Assembly: GCA_036005125.1 (NCBI GenBank)
Contig: DASYQV010000011.1
Coordinates: forward strand, 1 to 40,360
Length of the DNA stretch: 40,360 bases
From: DASYQV01 sp036005125
Lineage (GTDB): Bacteria > Acidobacteriota > Vicinamibacteria > Vicinamibacterales > UBA2999
Reading direction: 5' to 3'
A program made the translations under genes and the position numbers. How positions within the stretch are numbered: position 1 is the stretch's first letter; the number at the start of each line of letters is the position of its first letter. The notes below the pieces were generated by a model. It did not search any database. It was given only the letters and a program-made list of their open reading frames with translations, and was not told where the DNA came from. This document shows, one piece after another, positions 31,820-40,317 of this stretch.

Positions 31820-32737
31820 TTACTGTGACGTGCCGGCGCCGGTGACGGTCACGGTGATGTCCTTTTCTGTCCACAGCGCCCCGTCGTGGGCCTTCAGCCG
31901 GATCAGATACGTTCCGGGCTGGGTGAACGTCGCTCTCACCGTCGCCTTACCATCCTTGACCGCCCCGCGCCCCGGGGGATCGAACTTCACAGCGGCCGGA
32001 CCACGCCAGAGGGTCCACGTGACGCCCAGGCCCTGAGCGGGCTGGCCGCGCCGGCCGCCGCCGCTCGGAATCGCCGGAACGTTCACGGGAATCTCCGCCT
32101 GATCCGGGAGCGGCTTGAGCGTTGGCGGCGTCTCCTGCCCGACCGCCGGGGCCGGACGCTTCGTCGGGGGCGGAAGCCCGTCGTCGACGACGTTGGCCGT
32201 CAGCGTCAGCGCATTCGGCAACGCAACCGCCGCCGCCGAATCGAGCGTCACGCTGGGAGCCGTGTTCTTGCGCTGTTCCGCCGTCGGGGCCCTGCCTTCA
32301 AAGATCGGGTCGATTTCCCACTCCGGCTGCAGCCATGCGACGGCTTTGAGGGTTTCTCCACGCACCGTCAGCGACCAGATCAACTCCTGCTTCGGTCCCC
32401 AATCCTTCGGCACCGCCACCGCGAACACGCGAGTCTGAATCCGGTTGTTGAAGAAGCTCGGCTGCCCGCGATCCGGTCCGCCCGGCATGATGCTGTTGGC
32501 CGGACCGACGGGGATGCTCAGCGTTTCGACGTAGTTCCTGTTGATGTAGCCGAACCACATCAGGAACCCGCCGTCCGGGTTGTGCGACCAGCCCTCGAAA
32601 ATCGGCTGCGCGCCCTGGCCCGACAGGAACTTGAAACCGGAAGGATCCGGGTTGCCCTGGGCTCGTGCGCCACGCGGTGCCACCAGAGCGAGAACCATTG
32701 CGCCCGCCGCGATGATCCATCGCAAACGCTTCGACAT
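31820..32737 (-). CDS. secreted protein with Ig-like C-terminus
   Basis: A 305-residue exported protein. Signal peptide: IIAAGAMVLALVAPRGARAQ. The middle has GWSHNPDGGFLMWFGYINRNYVE and PVGPANSIMPGGPDRGQPSFF, a pattern I do not recognise, followed by a proline-rich linker (PPTKRPAPAVGQETPP). The C-terminal 80 residues look like a PKD/Ig-like beta sandwich, with TFTQPGTYLIRLKAHDGALWTEKDITVTV. The ATG at 32737 is preceded by AAAGG; upstream codons lack these features. It probably has a binding or structural role outside the cytosol next to the copper monooxygenase genes. Confidence 0.8.
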   Translation of the reverse strand: MSKRLRWIIAAGAMVLALVAPRGARAQGNPDPSGFKFLSGQGAQPIFEGWSHNPDGGFLMWFGYINRNYVETLSIPVGPANSIMPGGPDRGQPSFFNNRIQTRVFAVAVPKDWGPKQELIWSLTVRGETLKAVAWLQPEWEIDPIFEGRAPTAEQRKNTAPSVTLDSAAAVALPNALTLTANVVDDGLPPPTKRPAPAVGQETPPTLKPLPDQAEIPVNVPAIPSGGGRRGQPAQGLGVTWTLWRGPAAVKFDPPGRGAVKDGKATVRATFTQPGTYLIRLKAHDGALWTEKDITVTVTGAGTSQ

Positions 32738-32785
32738 AGTCAACCTTTCTGTCGGGTGCTGCAATTCTGAGGGTGTACGTTCAGA

Positions 32786-32817
32786 CGCACTCTGCAGGGA
32801 TGGTCCTGCAGAGTGCG
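32786..32817. repeat. perfect 13-bp hairpin
   Basis: CGCACTCTGCAGG (32786-32798) pairs with CCTGCAGAGTGCG (32805-32817) around GATGGT. It lies between the copper monooxygenase stop and the start of the Ig-like gene, both minus strand. It may terminate or attenuate read-through. No U-tract is seen. Confidence 0.75.
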
Positions 32818-32844
32818 CCGGGCTTTCTTTCGAGAGCGGAGATA

Positions 32845-34164
32845 TCAGTTCGAGGTTTTCCTCTGCCGTGATGCCTTGCGCTCGGCCAGCTCCGCTTTGT
32901 ATTCCTCGTCGGTCATGTCGTACCAGCCGATCCACGCGAAGCCCATCTCGTCGATCGTGCGGCCGGTGCCGGCGCCGACCCAGTTTTTCGGATCGGGGTT
33001 GAACCTGTTGGTCGTGCTGTTGTCGTACCACGTGATGACATGCAGCAGCGTGCCGGCGGGAACGATCGGCGCCACGTCATCCTCGTAATTGTAGATGGTG
33101 TGCCAATTGTAGTTCCAGTTCGCGCAGCTCACGGTCTCGGTCCGCACGGGCTGGCCCGGATAAATCAGCTCGAGGCACTGGTATTTCCCACGGATATGCG
33201 CGTGCGGCTGAAACGCCGTGATCCGCGCCGCCTTGCTCAAGCGCTGATAACCGTCGCGGCGCACGATGCTGCCGCCCGGGATGTCCAGATCGGTTGCCGC
33301 TTCCTGCCCGAGCTGCTTCGACCAGCGAATGTGCTTCGGCACGACGCCCTGGGGCCAGAACACGATCCCGAGCTCCACCTTTGCGTCGACCGGCTCACCG
33401 ATGGAGTGCAGGTGATAGCTCAACTTGGCGTCGTGGCCGGCCGGCAGGAGAAGGCCCGAGTCGGCCGGATAGATCTCCGCGTTCTTGCCCGAGGCGTACT
33501 CGACGAGAAACTGTCCGCTGCCGCCGCCGCTGTCGTCGCCGCTGTCGCTCCTGTCGCTCGGATCGACGGCAAACGAGAGCGCGTGGTGCACGACCTTGCG
33601 GGAGCCCTGGTCGGGGACCCTGGTCTGAATCGCCTTGATATACCGATCCTCCTTCGTGCCGAAGGACTCGAACAGGGCGCCGTACAGGTCAGGCCCCGCC
33701 GGGGGCATCTTGAACGTCGGATACTTCACAATCAGATCCGGCGTGCCGATCGTCCACGCGGTCTTGTCCATCTGTTTGGGCGGCGGGGGCATGTCGGCCG
33801 GGTTTCCCTGCGGCGCGCCCGAATCCACCCACTTGACGAGGGTCGCGATTTCCGCGTCGCTCAGCGAGGGGTCGCTCTTGAACTTCTGGATGCCGATGGT
33901 CCGGTCGATGAACCAGGGTGGCATCTCGCGGGCAGAAATCTTGGTCTTGATCGCTCGCGCCCACGGACGCGCATCGTTGTACGTCAGCAAGGACATCGGC
34001 GCAATCTCGCCCGGCTGGTGGCAGCTGATGCATGAGCGGTACAAAATCGGCGCGACATCCTTCGTGAAGGTGACTTGACCCTGGGTTGCACTCTGCCCTG
34101 CCACGACGGCCGGCAGGCTCACCAGCGCGGTCATGACGACCAGCAGGATCAGACCTCTCCTCAT
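32845..34164 (-). CDS. cytochrome c / copper type II monooxygenase fusion 1
   Basis: A 439-residue exported protein (signal peptide LILLVVMTALVSLPAVVAG). Residues 30-125 are a cytochrome c domain with CISCH at 45-49. The rest resembles peptidylglycine alpha-hydroxylating and dopamine beta-monooxygenases. Candidate copper ligands are H193-H194 (VVHHALSF) with H251/H253 (YHLHS) for one copper, and H321/H323 (FQPHAHIRGK) with M407 (TIDEMGF) for the other. All expected ligands are present, so hydroxylation of an extracytoplasmic substrate is plausible, with the fused heme as possible electron donor; substrate unknown. A strong GAGGAGG site precedes the ATG. A TTGACA (34271-34276, minus) lies upstream without a clear -10. 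Confidence 0.82.
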   Translation of the reverse strand: MRRGLILLVVMTALVSLPAVVAGQSATQGQVTFTKDVAPILYRSCISCHQPGEIAPMSLLTYNDARPWARAIKTKISAREMPPWFIDRTIGIQKFKSDPSLSDAEIATLVKWVDSGAPQGNPADMPPPPKQMDKTAWTIGTPDLIVKYPTFKMPPAGPDLYGALFESFGTKEDRYIKAIQTRVPDQGSRKVVHHALSFAVDPSDRSDSGDDSGGGSGQFLVEYASGKNAEIYPADSGLLLPAGHDAKLSYHLHSIGEPVDAKVELGIVFWPQGVVPKHIRWSKQLGQEAATDLDIPGGSIVRRDGYQRLSKAARITAFQPHAHIRGKYQCLELIYPGQPVRTETVSCANWNYNWHTIYNYEDDVAPIVPAGTLLHVITWYDNSTTNRFNPDPKNWVGAGTGRTIDEMGFAWIGWYDMTDEEYKAELAERKASRQRKTSN

Positions 34165-34420
34165 CACGTCCTCCTCGCAAAAGCTCCGGGGCACCTCGGC
34201 TGCACCATCCGTAGACACGGATCCCCTGGCAACGTACGTGGACCATTAGTCTGGGTTCCCACGGGACGGTTGTCAACGGCAAAGATGTCAGCTTTTGCAA
34301 CCGGGGGAACCCGCAAAATGGCCCGAATTTCCGCTGAAAATCCCGCAACGGCGGCCACCGTGCAGGCGCCCTTTCGCTTGGTGGACGAAGGGGAGCGGAG
34401 CGCCTCAACCGCACACATCG

Positions 34421-34528
34421 GCAGGCCGGGTCTGAAGACCCGGCCTGCGTACGACTGTTGTACGTAGGCCGCATCTTTAGATGCGGCAACCTCTCCGGCT
34501 GGCACGGCGCCGGGTCTGAAGACCCGGC
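34421..34528. repeat. cluster of three perfect palindromes
   Basis: R1 at 34421-34448 has 13-bp arms (GCAGGCCGGGTCT with AGACCCGGCCTGC). R2 at 34468-34487 is GCCGCATCTTTAGATGCGGC. R3 at 34509-34528 is GCCGGGTCTGAAGACCCGGC. R1 and R3 are followed by CGTACG; R2 is preceded by GTACGTAG. They are in the 378-nt gap between two minus-strand genes. In the remainder of that gap (34165-34420) I see only a possible -35 box. Confidence 0.9.
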
Positions 34529-34542
34529 CTCCGTACGAACGA

Positions 34543-36468
34543 CTACTCGCGCAGGAGGATCCGCCGGTTGTTGCGGCCGCCCAGCAGCCGGAGCATCTCG
34601 TCCACCCGAAGGGCTCCTCTGGCGTCGAAGAGCAATTGCGGGTCGCTGCGCCGGTTCGGACCGGGTCGCACCCGGTCCCACAGGCTCATCGTCCTGCGCT
34701 GCGCGTCGCGGCGCGCGGCGGACGGCGCCACGAAGTCGTACTCGAGGCTGGCAAAGCCAGGAAGCGCGCGCAGCGTGCGGGACGCGACGAACCGGACGGC
34801 GTCATAGGGGTCGTCGAGCAGCGGCGCCAGGAAGGGGGCCATCCAGTCGGTGCCCGACGCCGCCTGCGCGGGCCCCCACGCCATGGCCTGCGCGACGACG
34901 GCGCGCAGGCCCGCATCGCCTCGAAGCAGCCACTGCAGCGACGCGGCAATCGACGTGTCGTCGGACCCGAGGGTCACTTTCGGTGTTCCGTACCACCGCT
35001 CGAGATAGTCGGACGTCCACGCAAGCGTTCTGTCGAGATGACACAGGTTGCACGCGTTCGGCCGCCCGGTCTCGATGCTCTCCTTCACCGAAGGACTGCT
35101 GATCTGATGGCTGCGGATGGTTTTCAGCAGCCCGAAGGACGTGTACGGCATGTGGCAGTTGTAGCAGCTGCTGCCCGACGAACCGGCCGCGTGCTTCGTG
35201 TGCGCGGTGAGCTGCGCGCCCAGCGGCTCGTGACACTGCACGCACGCCCCGTTGCCGTCCATGCGCGCCCCGAGCTGATCGTCGGCCCACTCGCGCACGG
35301 GCCGGGCATCTTCGTGGGTCTTGTGCATCGTGTGGCACGAGAAGCACGACAACGTGCGGCGTTCGTCCACGGCATTCTTGAAGCACGGCGACTCGATCAG
35401 GCCGTTGTACTCGCGACCGCTGACCTTCACCATGCCGTCCGACCAGAACGAGTCCCTGACGAACCCGGCATCGTCGGCGAGCAGCGCCCGCATGACCGGC
35501 GAGTCGCCGTTGCGCGTCGGCTGCGCCACGAAACGCGTTTTCGCGAGCTCGTCACCGGGCCGAAACGGCAGGCCGGAGGAGTTGGCCTGGCGTTCGCCGG
35601 GACCGTCGTAGAACTCCCACACGCCGTGACACTGGCCGCACACCTGCGACGACATGCGCGACTTCAGGCGCGTTGGATGCACGGTCGATGGGTCGGCCTG
35701 GCCGGTCAGGTGGAGCCAATATCGCCGCTGTGGAGCGCGGTTCGTCGCGACGTGGCCGGCGCCCGGACCGTGACACATCTCGCACGCGATGCCGAACTCG
35801 GCGACCGTCGTGTCGACCACCTGCGTCTGAAGCGGCGCCGATCCGAACGGCGTGTCGAACTGCGGCTTCCCGTGCGTCGCATGACACGCGATACACGTGC
35901 TGTTCCAGTGCCCGGTCTCCGAAAACGGCGGATCGCTCGGCGGATGCAGCACGGCGGCGCGGCGTGGAATCCAGCGCTGCTCTCGAACGAGGTAGACCCC
36001 AGGAAGCTGTCCCAGTAACCGACGCTGACCGGTCGCGTACCAGTACACCTGCTGATGATGCGATCCGGTAATCATCACAACCTGCCGCTCGATCCGCGGG
36101 CGGGACTCCACGGACGCGCTGGCGTCGGGGTCGTCGAACTCCGCCCACAACTCCGCGCCGCGCCGCTGCAGGTGCATCGGGCGTCCGTGCACGCCGTCCA
36201 CGGTCACGCCGTCGAAACTCGTGGCGGCCGTATCAGGCGTCGCCGCCTGCGTCATCGTGCGGTGGTACGACGCGTGCCACGTGGCGTATTGATCGGGATG
36301 GCAGGCCTTGCACGTCTGCGACGAAACGTACCCGTCCTGGGCCACTTCAATCGGGCGGTGGGCGATGCGATCTTCCGGCAGTGACGGGTCGCGGCGGAGG
36401 ACGATCGCCAACGCCAAGGCCACCGACACCGCAACCAGGCAAACCACAAACGCGTGTGCGCTTTTCAT
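34543..36468 (-). CDS. octaheme c-type cytochrome
   Basis: A 641-residue protein with an N-terminal anchor or signal (FVVCLVAVSVALALAIVL). Eight CxxCH heme sites start at residues 53, 192, 229, 277, 375, 409, 435 and 473. The order CKACH, CIACH, CEMCH, CGQCH, CFSCH, CVQCH, CYNCH, CNLCH recalls cytochrome c554-like multiheme proteins. Many extra His could be distal ligands. The C-terminal 130 residues are heme-free and helical (DDPYDAVRFVASRTLRALPG), resembling a HEAT-type repeat. It lies 26 nt downstream of the second copper monooxygenase gene, so they are likely one operon, and it could move electrons to or from those enzymes. Confidence 0.85.
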   Translation of the reverse strand: MKSAHAFVVCLVAVSVALALAIVLRRDPSLPEDRIAHRPIEVAQDGYVSSQTCKACHPDQYATWHASYHRTMTQAATPDTAATSFDGVTVDGVHGRPMHLQRRGAELWAEFDDPDASASVESRPRIERQVVMITGSHHQQVYWYATGQRRLLGQLPGVYLVREQRWIPRRAAVLHPPSDPPFSETGHWNSTCIACHATHGKPQFDTPFGSAPLQTQVVDTTVAEFGIACEMCHGPGAGHVATNRAPQRRYWLHLTGQADPSTVHPTRLKSRMSSQVCGQCHGVWEFYDGPGERQANSSGLPFRPGDELAKTRFVAQPTRNGDSPVMRALLADDAGFVRDSFWSDGMVKVSGREYNGLIESPCFKNAVDERRTLSCFSCHTMHKTHEDARPVREWADDQLGARMDGNGACVQCHEPLGAQLTAHTKHAAGSSGSSCYNCHMPYTSFGLLKTIRSHQISSPSVKESIETGRPNACNLCHLDRTLAWTSDYLERWYGTPKVTLGSDDTSIAASLQWLLRGDAGLRAVVAQAMAWGPAQAASGTDWMAPFLAPLLDDPYDAVRFVASRTLRALPGFASLEYDFVAPSAARRDAQRRTMSLWDRVRPGPNRRSDPQLLFDARGALRVDEMLRLLGGRNNRRILLRE

Positions 36469-36494
36469 CCCGGGATCTGTGTCCGGAAGGAACG

Positions 36495-37853
36495 TTATGG
36501 CTGCTGCGGGCTCGGGGCGGTACCCTGAAGCGCTTTCCGCGCGTTGAGCAGTTCCTTATATTCCTCGTTCGTCAGATCGTACCAGCCGATCCACGCGAAG
36601 CCCATCTCGTCTATCGTGCGCTGGCCGTCACCCACCCAGTTCCTCGGATCCGGATTGAACCTGTTGGCCGACGAATTGTCGAACCACGTGATCGTGTGCA
36701 GCACCGTTCCAGCGGGCGCGAGCGGCGCGACATCGTCGGCATAGTTGTAGACGAGGTGCCAGTTGTAGTTGAAGTTCGCGCAGCTTATGACTTCGCTGTA
36801 GGCGCTCTGACCTCGCGTCGGGTAAATCAACTCGAGGCACTGCCTCTTGCCGCGGCTGTGCATGTGCGGCTGGAACGCCGTGATGACCGCGGGCTTCTGC
36901 AGGAACGCGTAGCCGTCCACGCGCGATACCGCTCCGCCCGGGATATCGAGATCCACAAACGGCCTGGCGAGCTGCCTCGACTGGCGTACGTGCTTCGGCA
37001 CGTACCCTTTCGGATGGAACACGAGGCCGAGCTCGATCTCGGCCTTCGTCTCCTCGCCGATCGAATGCAGGTGATAGCTCACCATCGCCTTCTTGCCGGC
37101 CTCCAGCAGCACGCCTGAATTCTCGGGATAGATCTCGCCGTTCTTTCCGGCGGCGTACTCGACGAGGAACTGCGAGGTCTCGAGCGCGGCGGTGTCGTCA
37201 ACGGCATCATCGACGGCATGCGACAGCGCGTGGTGGACGACGCGGCGAGCGGCGCGGGTGGCGGGCTTCGTCTGAACCGCCTTGATGTAGCGGCTCTCAG
37301 TGATGCCGAAGTTCGAGTACAGATTGCCAAACAGATCGGGTCCGGCGGCCGGCACGGTATAGGCAGGGTATTTCACGACGAGATCCGGCTTGCCGATTCC
37401 CCACTGCATCGCGTCCGGGAACACTCGCCGAGGCGGCATGTCCGCCGGGTTGCCCCGCGGCGCCCCGGCGTCCACCCAGCTCACGATGGTCGCAATCTCC
37501 TCGTCAGAGAGCGACGGGTCGTCCTTGAACTTCTGAATCCCGATGTTCCTGTCGATGTGCCAGGGCGGCATCTCGCGCGCCGCGACCCGCGTCTTGATCG
37601 AGCGGATCCACGGCCGGACTTCCTCGTAGGTCGTCAAGGGCATCGGCGCCAGCTCGCCGGTCCGATGACACGTGACGCAGGAGCGCTGAAGGATCGGGGC
37701 CACGTCCTTGGTGAAGGTGACCTGTCGGGCAGACGCCGCCGGCTCCACCCCACCGCGCACAGAACGCGCGGCGGGGGCCCCGGGTTCCGCCGCACTCACG
37801 GCCGGTACTGTCAGGAATGCGGCGACGATGGCCCAACCAGCGGCACTTCGCAT
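36495..37853 (-). CDS. cytochrome c / copper type II monooxygenase fusion 2
   Basis: A 452-residue paralogue of the protein at 32845-34164 with the same architecture. The signal peptide is followed by a cytochrome c domain with CVTCH at 59-63, then the copper domains: H207-H208 (VVHHALSH), H261/H263 (YHLHS), H330/H332 (FQPHMHSRGK) and M417 (TIDEMGF). All ligand positions are kept. Differences lie mainly in a loop after the HH pair and in the N-terminal extension. The ATG overlaps the upstream gene's stop by one base (TGATG), indicating translational coupling, and the octaheme cytochrome follows after 26 nt. Substrate unknown. Two divergent copies suggest different substrates. Confidence 0.82.
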   Translation of the reverse strand: MRSAAGWAIVAAFLTVPAVSAAEPGAPAARSVRGGVEPAASARQVTFTKDVAPILQRSCVTCHRTGELAPMPLTTYEEVRPWIRSIKTRVAAREMPPWHIDRNIGIQKFKDDPSLSDEEIATIVSWVDAGAPRGNPADMPPRRVFPDAMQWGIGKPDLVVKYPAYTVPAAGPDLFGNLYSNFGITESRYIKAVQTKPATRAARRVVHHALSHAVDDAVDDTAALETSQFLVEYAAGKNGEIYPENSGVLLEAGKKAMVSYHLHSIGEETKAEIELGLVFHPKGYVPKHVRQSRQLARPFVDLDIPGGAVSRVDGYAFLQKPAVITAFQPHMHSRGKRQCLELIYPTRGQSAYSEVISCANFNYNWHLVYNYADDVAPLAPAGTVLHTITWFDNSSANRFNPDPRNWVGDGQRTIDEMGFAWIGWYDLTNEEYKELLNARKALQGTAPSPQQP

Positions 37854-38872
37854 CAGCGCGATCCCCTCCTTGCCTCGACCGCCCGCGCGGCGCTGAGCAG
37901 GTTCGTCATGCCGTAGTTCCCCTCATGGCACGCATACTCGAAGAGCGGCTGGGTGGTCTTCGTCATCGGCACCTGCGCCGTCCAGGGCTTCGTCCAGGTG
38001 GTGGGGTCGTTCACCGTGAACTCGTACAGCAGCACGTCCTGGCTCACGCGGGTGAACCGTTCCGTGAGGCGCAGGTTCGAGGATGAATTTGGAAACGCGG
38101 TCTCGCCGAGGAAATTGGTGGTCTCTATCACGAGCGTGTCACCGTCCCATCGGCCGCGGGAGTCGCCCACCCATTGACGGATGTTCCTGGCAATATGCGG
38201 ACGTCCGTCGAGCGGGACCACGCGCGCGTTGTGAACCATCTCGTTGAGCAACACGACGTTCTGCGAAGTCTGGAAGATCTGAACGTTGTTGTTGTACGCG
38301 CTCGGCAGCATCGGGGGTCCGGAGTTGAACCCCAGAATGCACCGTTCGCCAACGCCGCGATCCTCGGGCCCGATCGCGGGACGCTCACGCGCCGCTCGAC
38401 GGGCAGCGGATCTCTCCTGGCCTTCCTTCGTCAGGGCCGGGATTCGCCCGTCGGCCGGATCGACGATGAGCGAAGAGCGCTTCGTGCCGAGCTTCTTTCC
38501 GTAGTCCCACCAGAAATCGTTGTAGGCGCGCTCGACGTCGGCCGTCGTCGGGGCGCCGTTGATGTTCCCCCTTGCCGTCGCCTCGCGATTGTCCTTGTCC
38601 TGCTCCTGTTGCCGTTTCCGCTCGAAATCGGCAGCTTCCTCGTCGGTGAGCACCTGCTTTCCAGCCAGCTCGCTCGGTCGCTCGAGAGGCGTCAGCGTCC
38701 GGAAATCCCATATTCCATGAAGATCCGGCTTTCCGTCGGACGTTCGGGGAATCGCTTTGCTCGTGCCCGAGGCCTTCGGGGCCTGGCCCGCGAGATATGC
38801 CGCGGAGGCGAGTGTCAAAACCGCAATCGCGACGATCAGCGCACCCGGGAAAACGAGGAATCGGCGGCGCAT
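37853..38872 (-). CDS. exported protein of unknown function, 339 aa
   Basis: An exported protein with a signal peptide or anchor (FLVFPGALIVAIAVLTLASAAYLAGQ). After the signal comes IPRTSDGKPDLHGIWDFRTLTPLERP, a segment of the kind T-x-DGKPDL-x-G-x-W seen in many acidobacterial secreted proteins of unknown function. A lysine/glutamate-rich helix follows, and then a beta-rich domain (VVLLNEMVHNARVVPLDGRPH, GDTLVIETTNFLGET, LYEFTVNDPTTWTKPW). Two cysteines are present (GERCILG, EYACHEG). AGGAGG stands 6 nt before the ATG. It is the first gene of the coupled series with fusion 2 and the octaheme cytochrome. Confidence 0.82.
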   Translation of the reverse strand: MRRRFLVFPGALIVAIAVLTLASAAYLAGQAPKASGTSKAIPRTSDGKPDLHGIWDFRTLTPLERPSELAGKQVLTDEEAADFERKRQQEQDKDNREATARGNINGAPTTADVERAYNDFWWDYGKKLGTKRSSLIVDPADGRIPALTKEGQERSAARRAARERPAIGPEDRGVGERCILGFNSGPPMLPSAYNNNVQIFQTSQNVVLLNEMVHNARVVPLDGRPHIARNIRQWVGDSRGRWDGDTLVIETTNFLGETAFPNSSSNLRLTERFTRVSQDVLLYEFTVNDPTTWTKPWTAQVPMTKTTQPLFEYACHEGNYGMTNLLSAARAVEARRGSR

Positions 38873-38904
38873 CTACGACCTCCTGTTCGAGTCCTCAACA
38901 AGCC

Positions 38905-39019
38905 GAGCTCTCAGCCCGTTATCCGGCCACAAGCGCGAATCTTAATCGTTGTAGGACCGCATAACGGGCTGGCGCGCGGAGCGCGCCAAAGATACTGCTA
39001 ACGCCCGGTCAGAGCTCTC
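38905..39019 (-). repeat. composite palindromic element, copy F (short form)
   Basis: Reverse orientation. Hairpin 3 arms AGCCCGTTAT (38913-38922) and ATAACGGGCT (38961-38970) enclose GCGAATCTTAATCGTTGTAGG, the complement of the usual ACAAAATTC region. The middle hairpin GGCGCGC/GCGCGCC is at 38971-38987, followed by AAAGATACTGCTAACG. Hairpin 1 is missing. The unit is flanked by direct repeats GAGCTCTC at 38905-38912 and 39012-39019. It lies between divergent genes. Confidence 0.85.
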
Positions 39020-39166
39020 TATGATACCGCTCACGAGCTCATCGAGCGACACGTCATGTCCCGCCGGTCCCGGTCGAGCAGAGCTCGACTTCAGGCAATC
39101 GAGCGTGGGCCGGGGGTGCGGTTGCAGGCATGAATCCTGCGAGAGAAACGCTACAAGGAGATGACC

Positions 39167-40201
39167 ATGTGGCGTGTACTCAGCTTGTTCGTTGCGCTCA
39201 CGTTCCTTCCGCTGGCGGCGTCGGCTCAGCAGCCGTGCACGACCGATGCGCGCCGAGTGGTCGATGAGCTCTATCGGCATATGCTCGAGCGGTCGGCCGA
39301 TCGGGCAAGCGCCGATTACGTGCGACAGCTCGAGAGCGGTCGTGTGACCGTCAAGGACCTGGTTCGTTCCATCGCGAAGTCGTCGGAGCACAATCAACGG
39401 TTCGTCCGGCAGGAGTCGGGCGAGGAAACGCCGTACATCCGCTCCGTCGACACGCTATACCGCCACGTCCTCGGCCGTCAGCCCGACCGGGGCGGGGCTC
39501 GCGGCTACGCGGAGATGGCGGCACGAAACGGCGGCAACATGTCCTCCGTTGTGGATACGCTCGTCAATTCATCCGAATACAACAATGCGTTCGGTGACTG
39601 GGGCGCGCCCGGTTCGGGAGGGGTCGTCTATTGCGGGAACAACTCAGGCAATCGGACATCCAGCGCGAACACGACCGAACCGGATCGCATCCGAGCCATG
39701 GACCGCAACGGAAACGGAGTGATTGAGCGATCCGAGTGGGTCGGCAGCGATCGCGCGTTCCGCGCGCTCGACTGGAACAACGACAACGTCCTGTCCGGCG
39801 AAGAGCTCAATGGTCTCCGGGGCAACGGCACCGCTCCGACCACCGGTAACACGGTCGTCGTCAGCGCGACCCAGCCCTGGACCGACACGGGAATCGACGT
39901 GCGGGCGGGCGATAGACTGACCTTCGATGCGGACGGTACCGTGCGGTTGAGCGAGGGTGGCGATGACACGGCGAGCCCATCGGGCTCGCAAAGCGGTCGC
40001 CGCGCCCAGAATGCTCCGGTCCCTGCAGCGCCCGCGGGTGGGCTGATCGCCCGGATCGGAAACTCGGCTCCCGTATATGTTGGTGATCGGAGAGTCGTTC
40101 GCGCCCCGGCGAGCGGCCGGCTCTATCTGGGCGTGAACGACGATCACCTGCCCGACAACAGCGGCGAGTTCCGTGTAACGGTCAACGTGGGTAATCGGTA
40201 G
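39167..40201 (+). CDS. secreted DUF4214 / EF-hand / lectin-like protein
   Basis: A 344-residue exported protein. Signal peptide to about residue 20 (LAASAQQ). Residues 25-145 hold two units of the DUF4214 type (ELYRHMLERSADRASADYV; TLYRHVLGRQPDRGGARGY). EF-hand calcium loops start at D179 (DRNGNGVIERSE) and D202 (DWNNDNVLSGEE). The C-terminal 110 residues, TDTGIDVRAGDRLTF to LYLGVNDDHLPDNSGEF, resemble the PA-IL/LecA-type calcium-dependent galactose-binding fold. The start is ATG 39167 because AAGGAG (39155-39160) is 6 nt away; ATG 39161 would touch it. Likely a cell-surface or secreted carbohydrate-binding protein. Confidence 0.8.
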   Translation: MWRVLSLFVALTFLPLAASAQQPCTTDARRVVDELYRHMLERSADRASADYVRQLESGRVTVKDLVRSIAKSSEHNQRFVRQESGEETPYIRSVDTLYRHVLGRQPDRGGARGYAEMAARNGGNMSSVVDTLVNSSEYNNAFGDWGAPGSGGVVYCGNNSGNRTSSANTTEPDRIRAMDRNGNGVIERSEWVGSDRAFRALDWNNDNVLSGEELNGLRGNGTAPTTGNTVVVSATQPWTDTGIDVRAGDRLTFDADGTVRLSEGGDDTASPSGSQSGRRAQNAPVPAAPAGGLIARIGNSAPVYVGDRRVVRAPASGRLYLGVNDDHLPDNSGEFRVTVNVGNR

Positions 40202-40216
40202 ACACGTCAGCCACCA

Positions 40217-40241
40217 AGGGGCGGACTTACGGTCCGCCCCT
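40217..40241. repeat. GC hairpin after the lectin-like gene
   Basis: GGGGCGGAC (40218-40226) pairs with GTCCGCCCC (40232-40240), loop TTACG, with an extra A-T pair outside. It lies 16 nt after the stop. It may act as a transcript end. The short centre resembles other palindromes in the window. Confidence 0.65.
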
Positions 40242-40261
40242 CCGCCTTCCCTCCGCCTCGC

Positions 40262-40290
40262 TTTCACACGACAATGCGTCGGCATAGAAT
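40262..40290 (+). promoter_or_regulatory. sigma70-type promoter
   Basis: TTTCAC (40262-40267) and TAGAAT (40285-40290) are 17 nt apart, with the expected start of transcription near 40297. It serves the gene starting at 40318. Confidence 0.6.
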
Positions 40291-40317
40291 GCTCGCGACT
40301 TCTTTCCGGAGTGGCGC

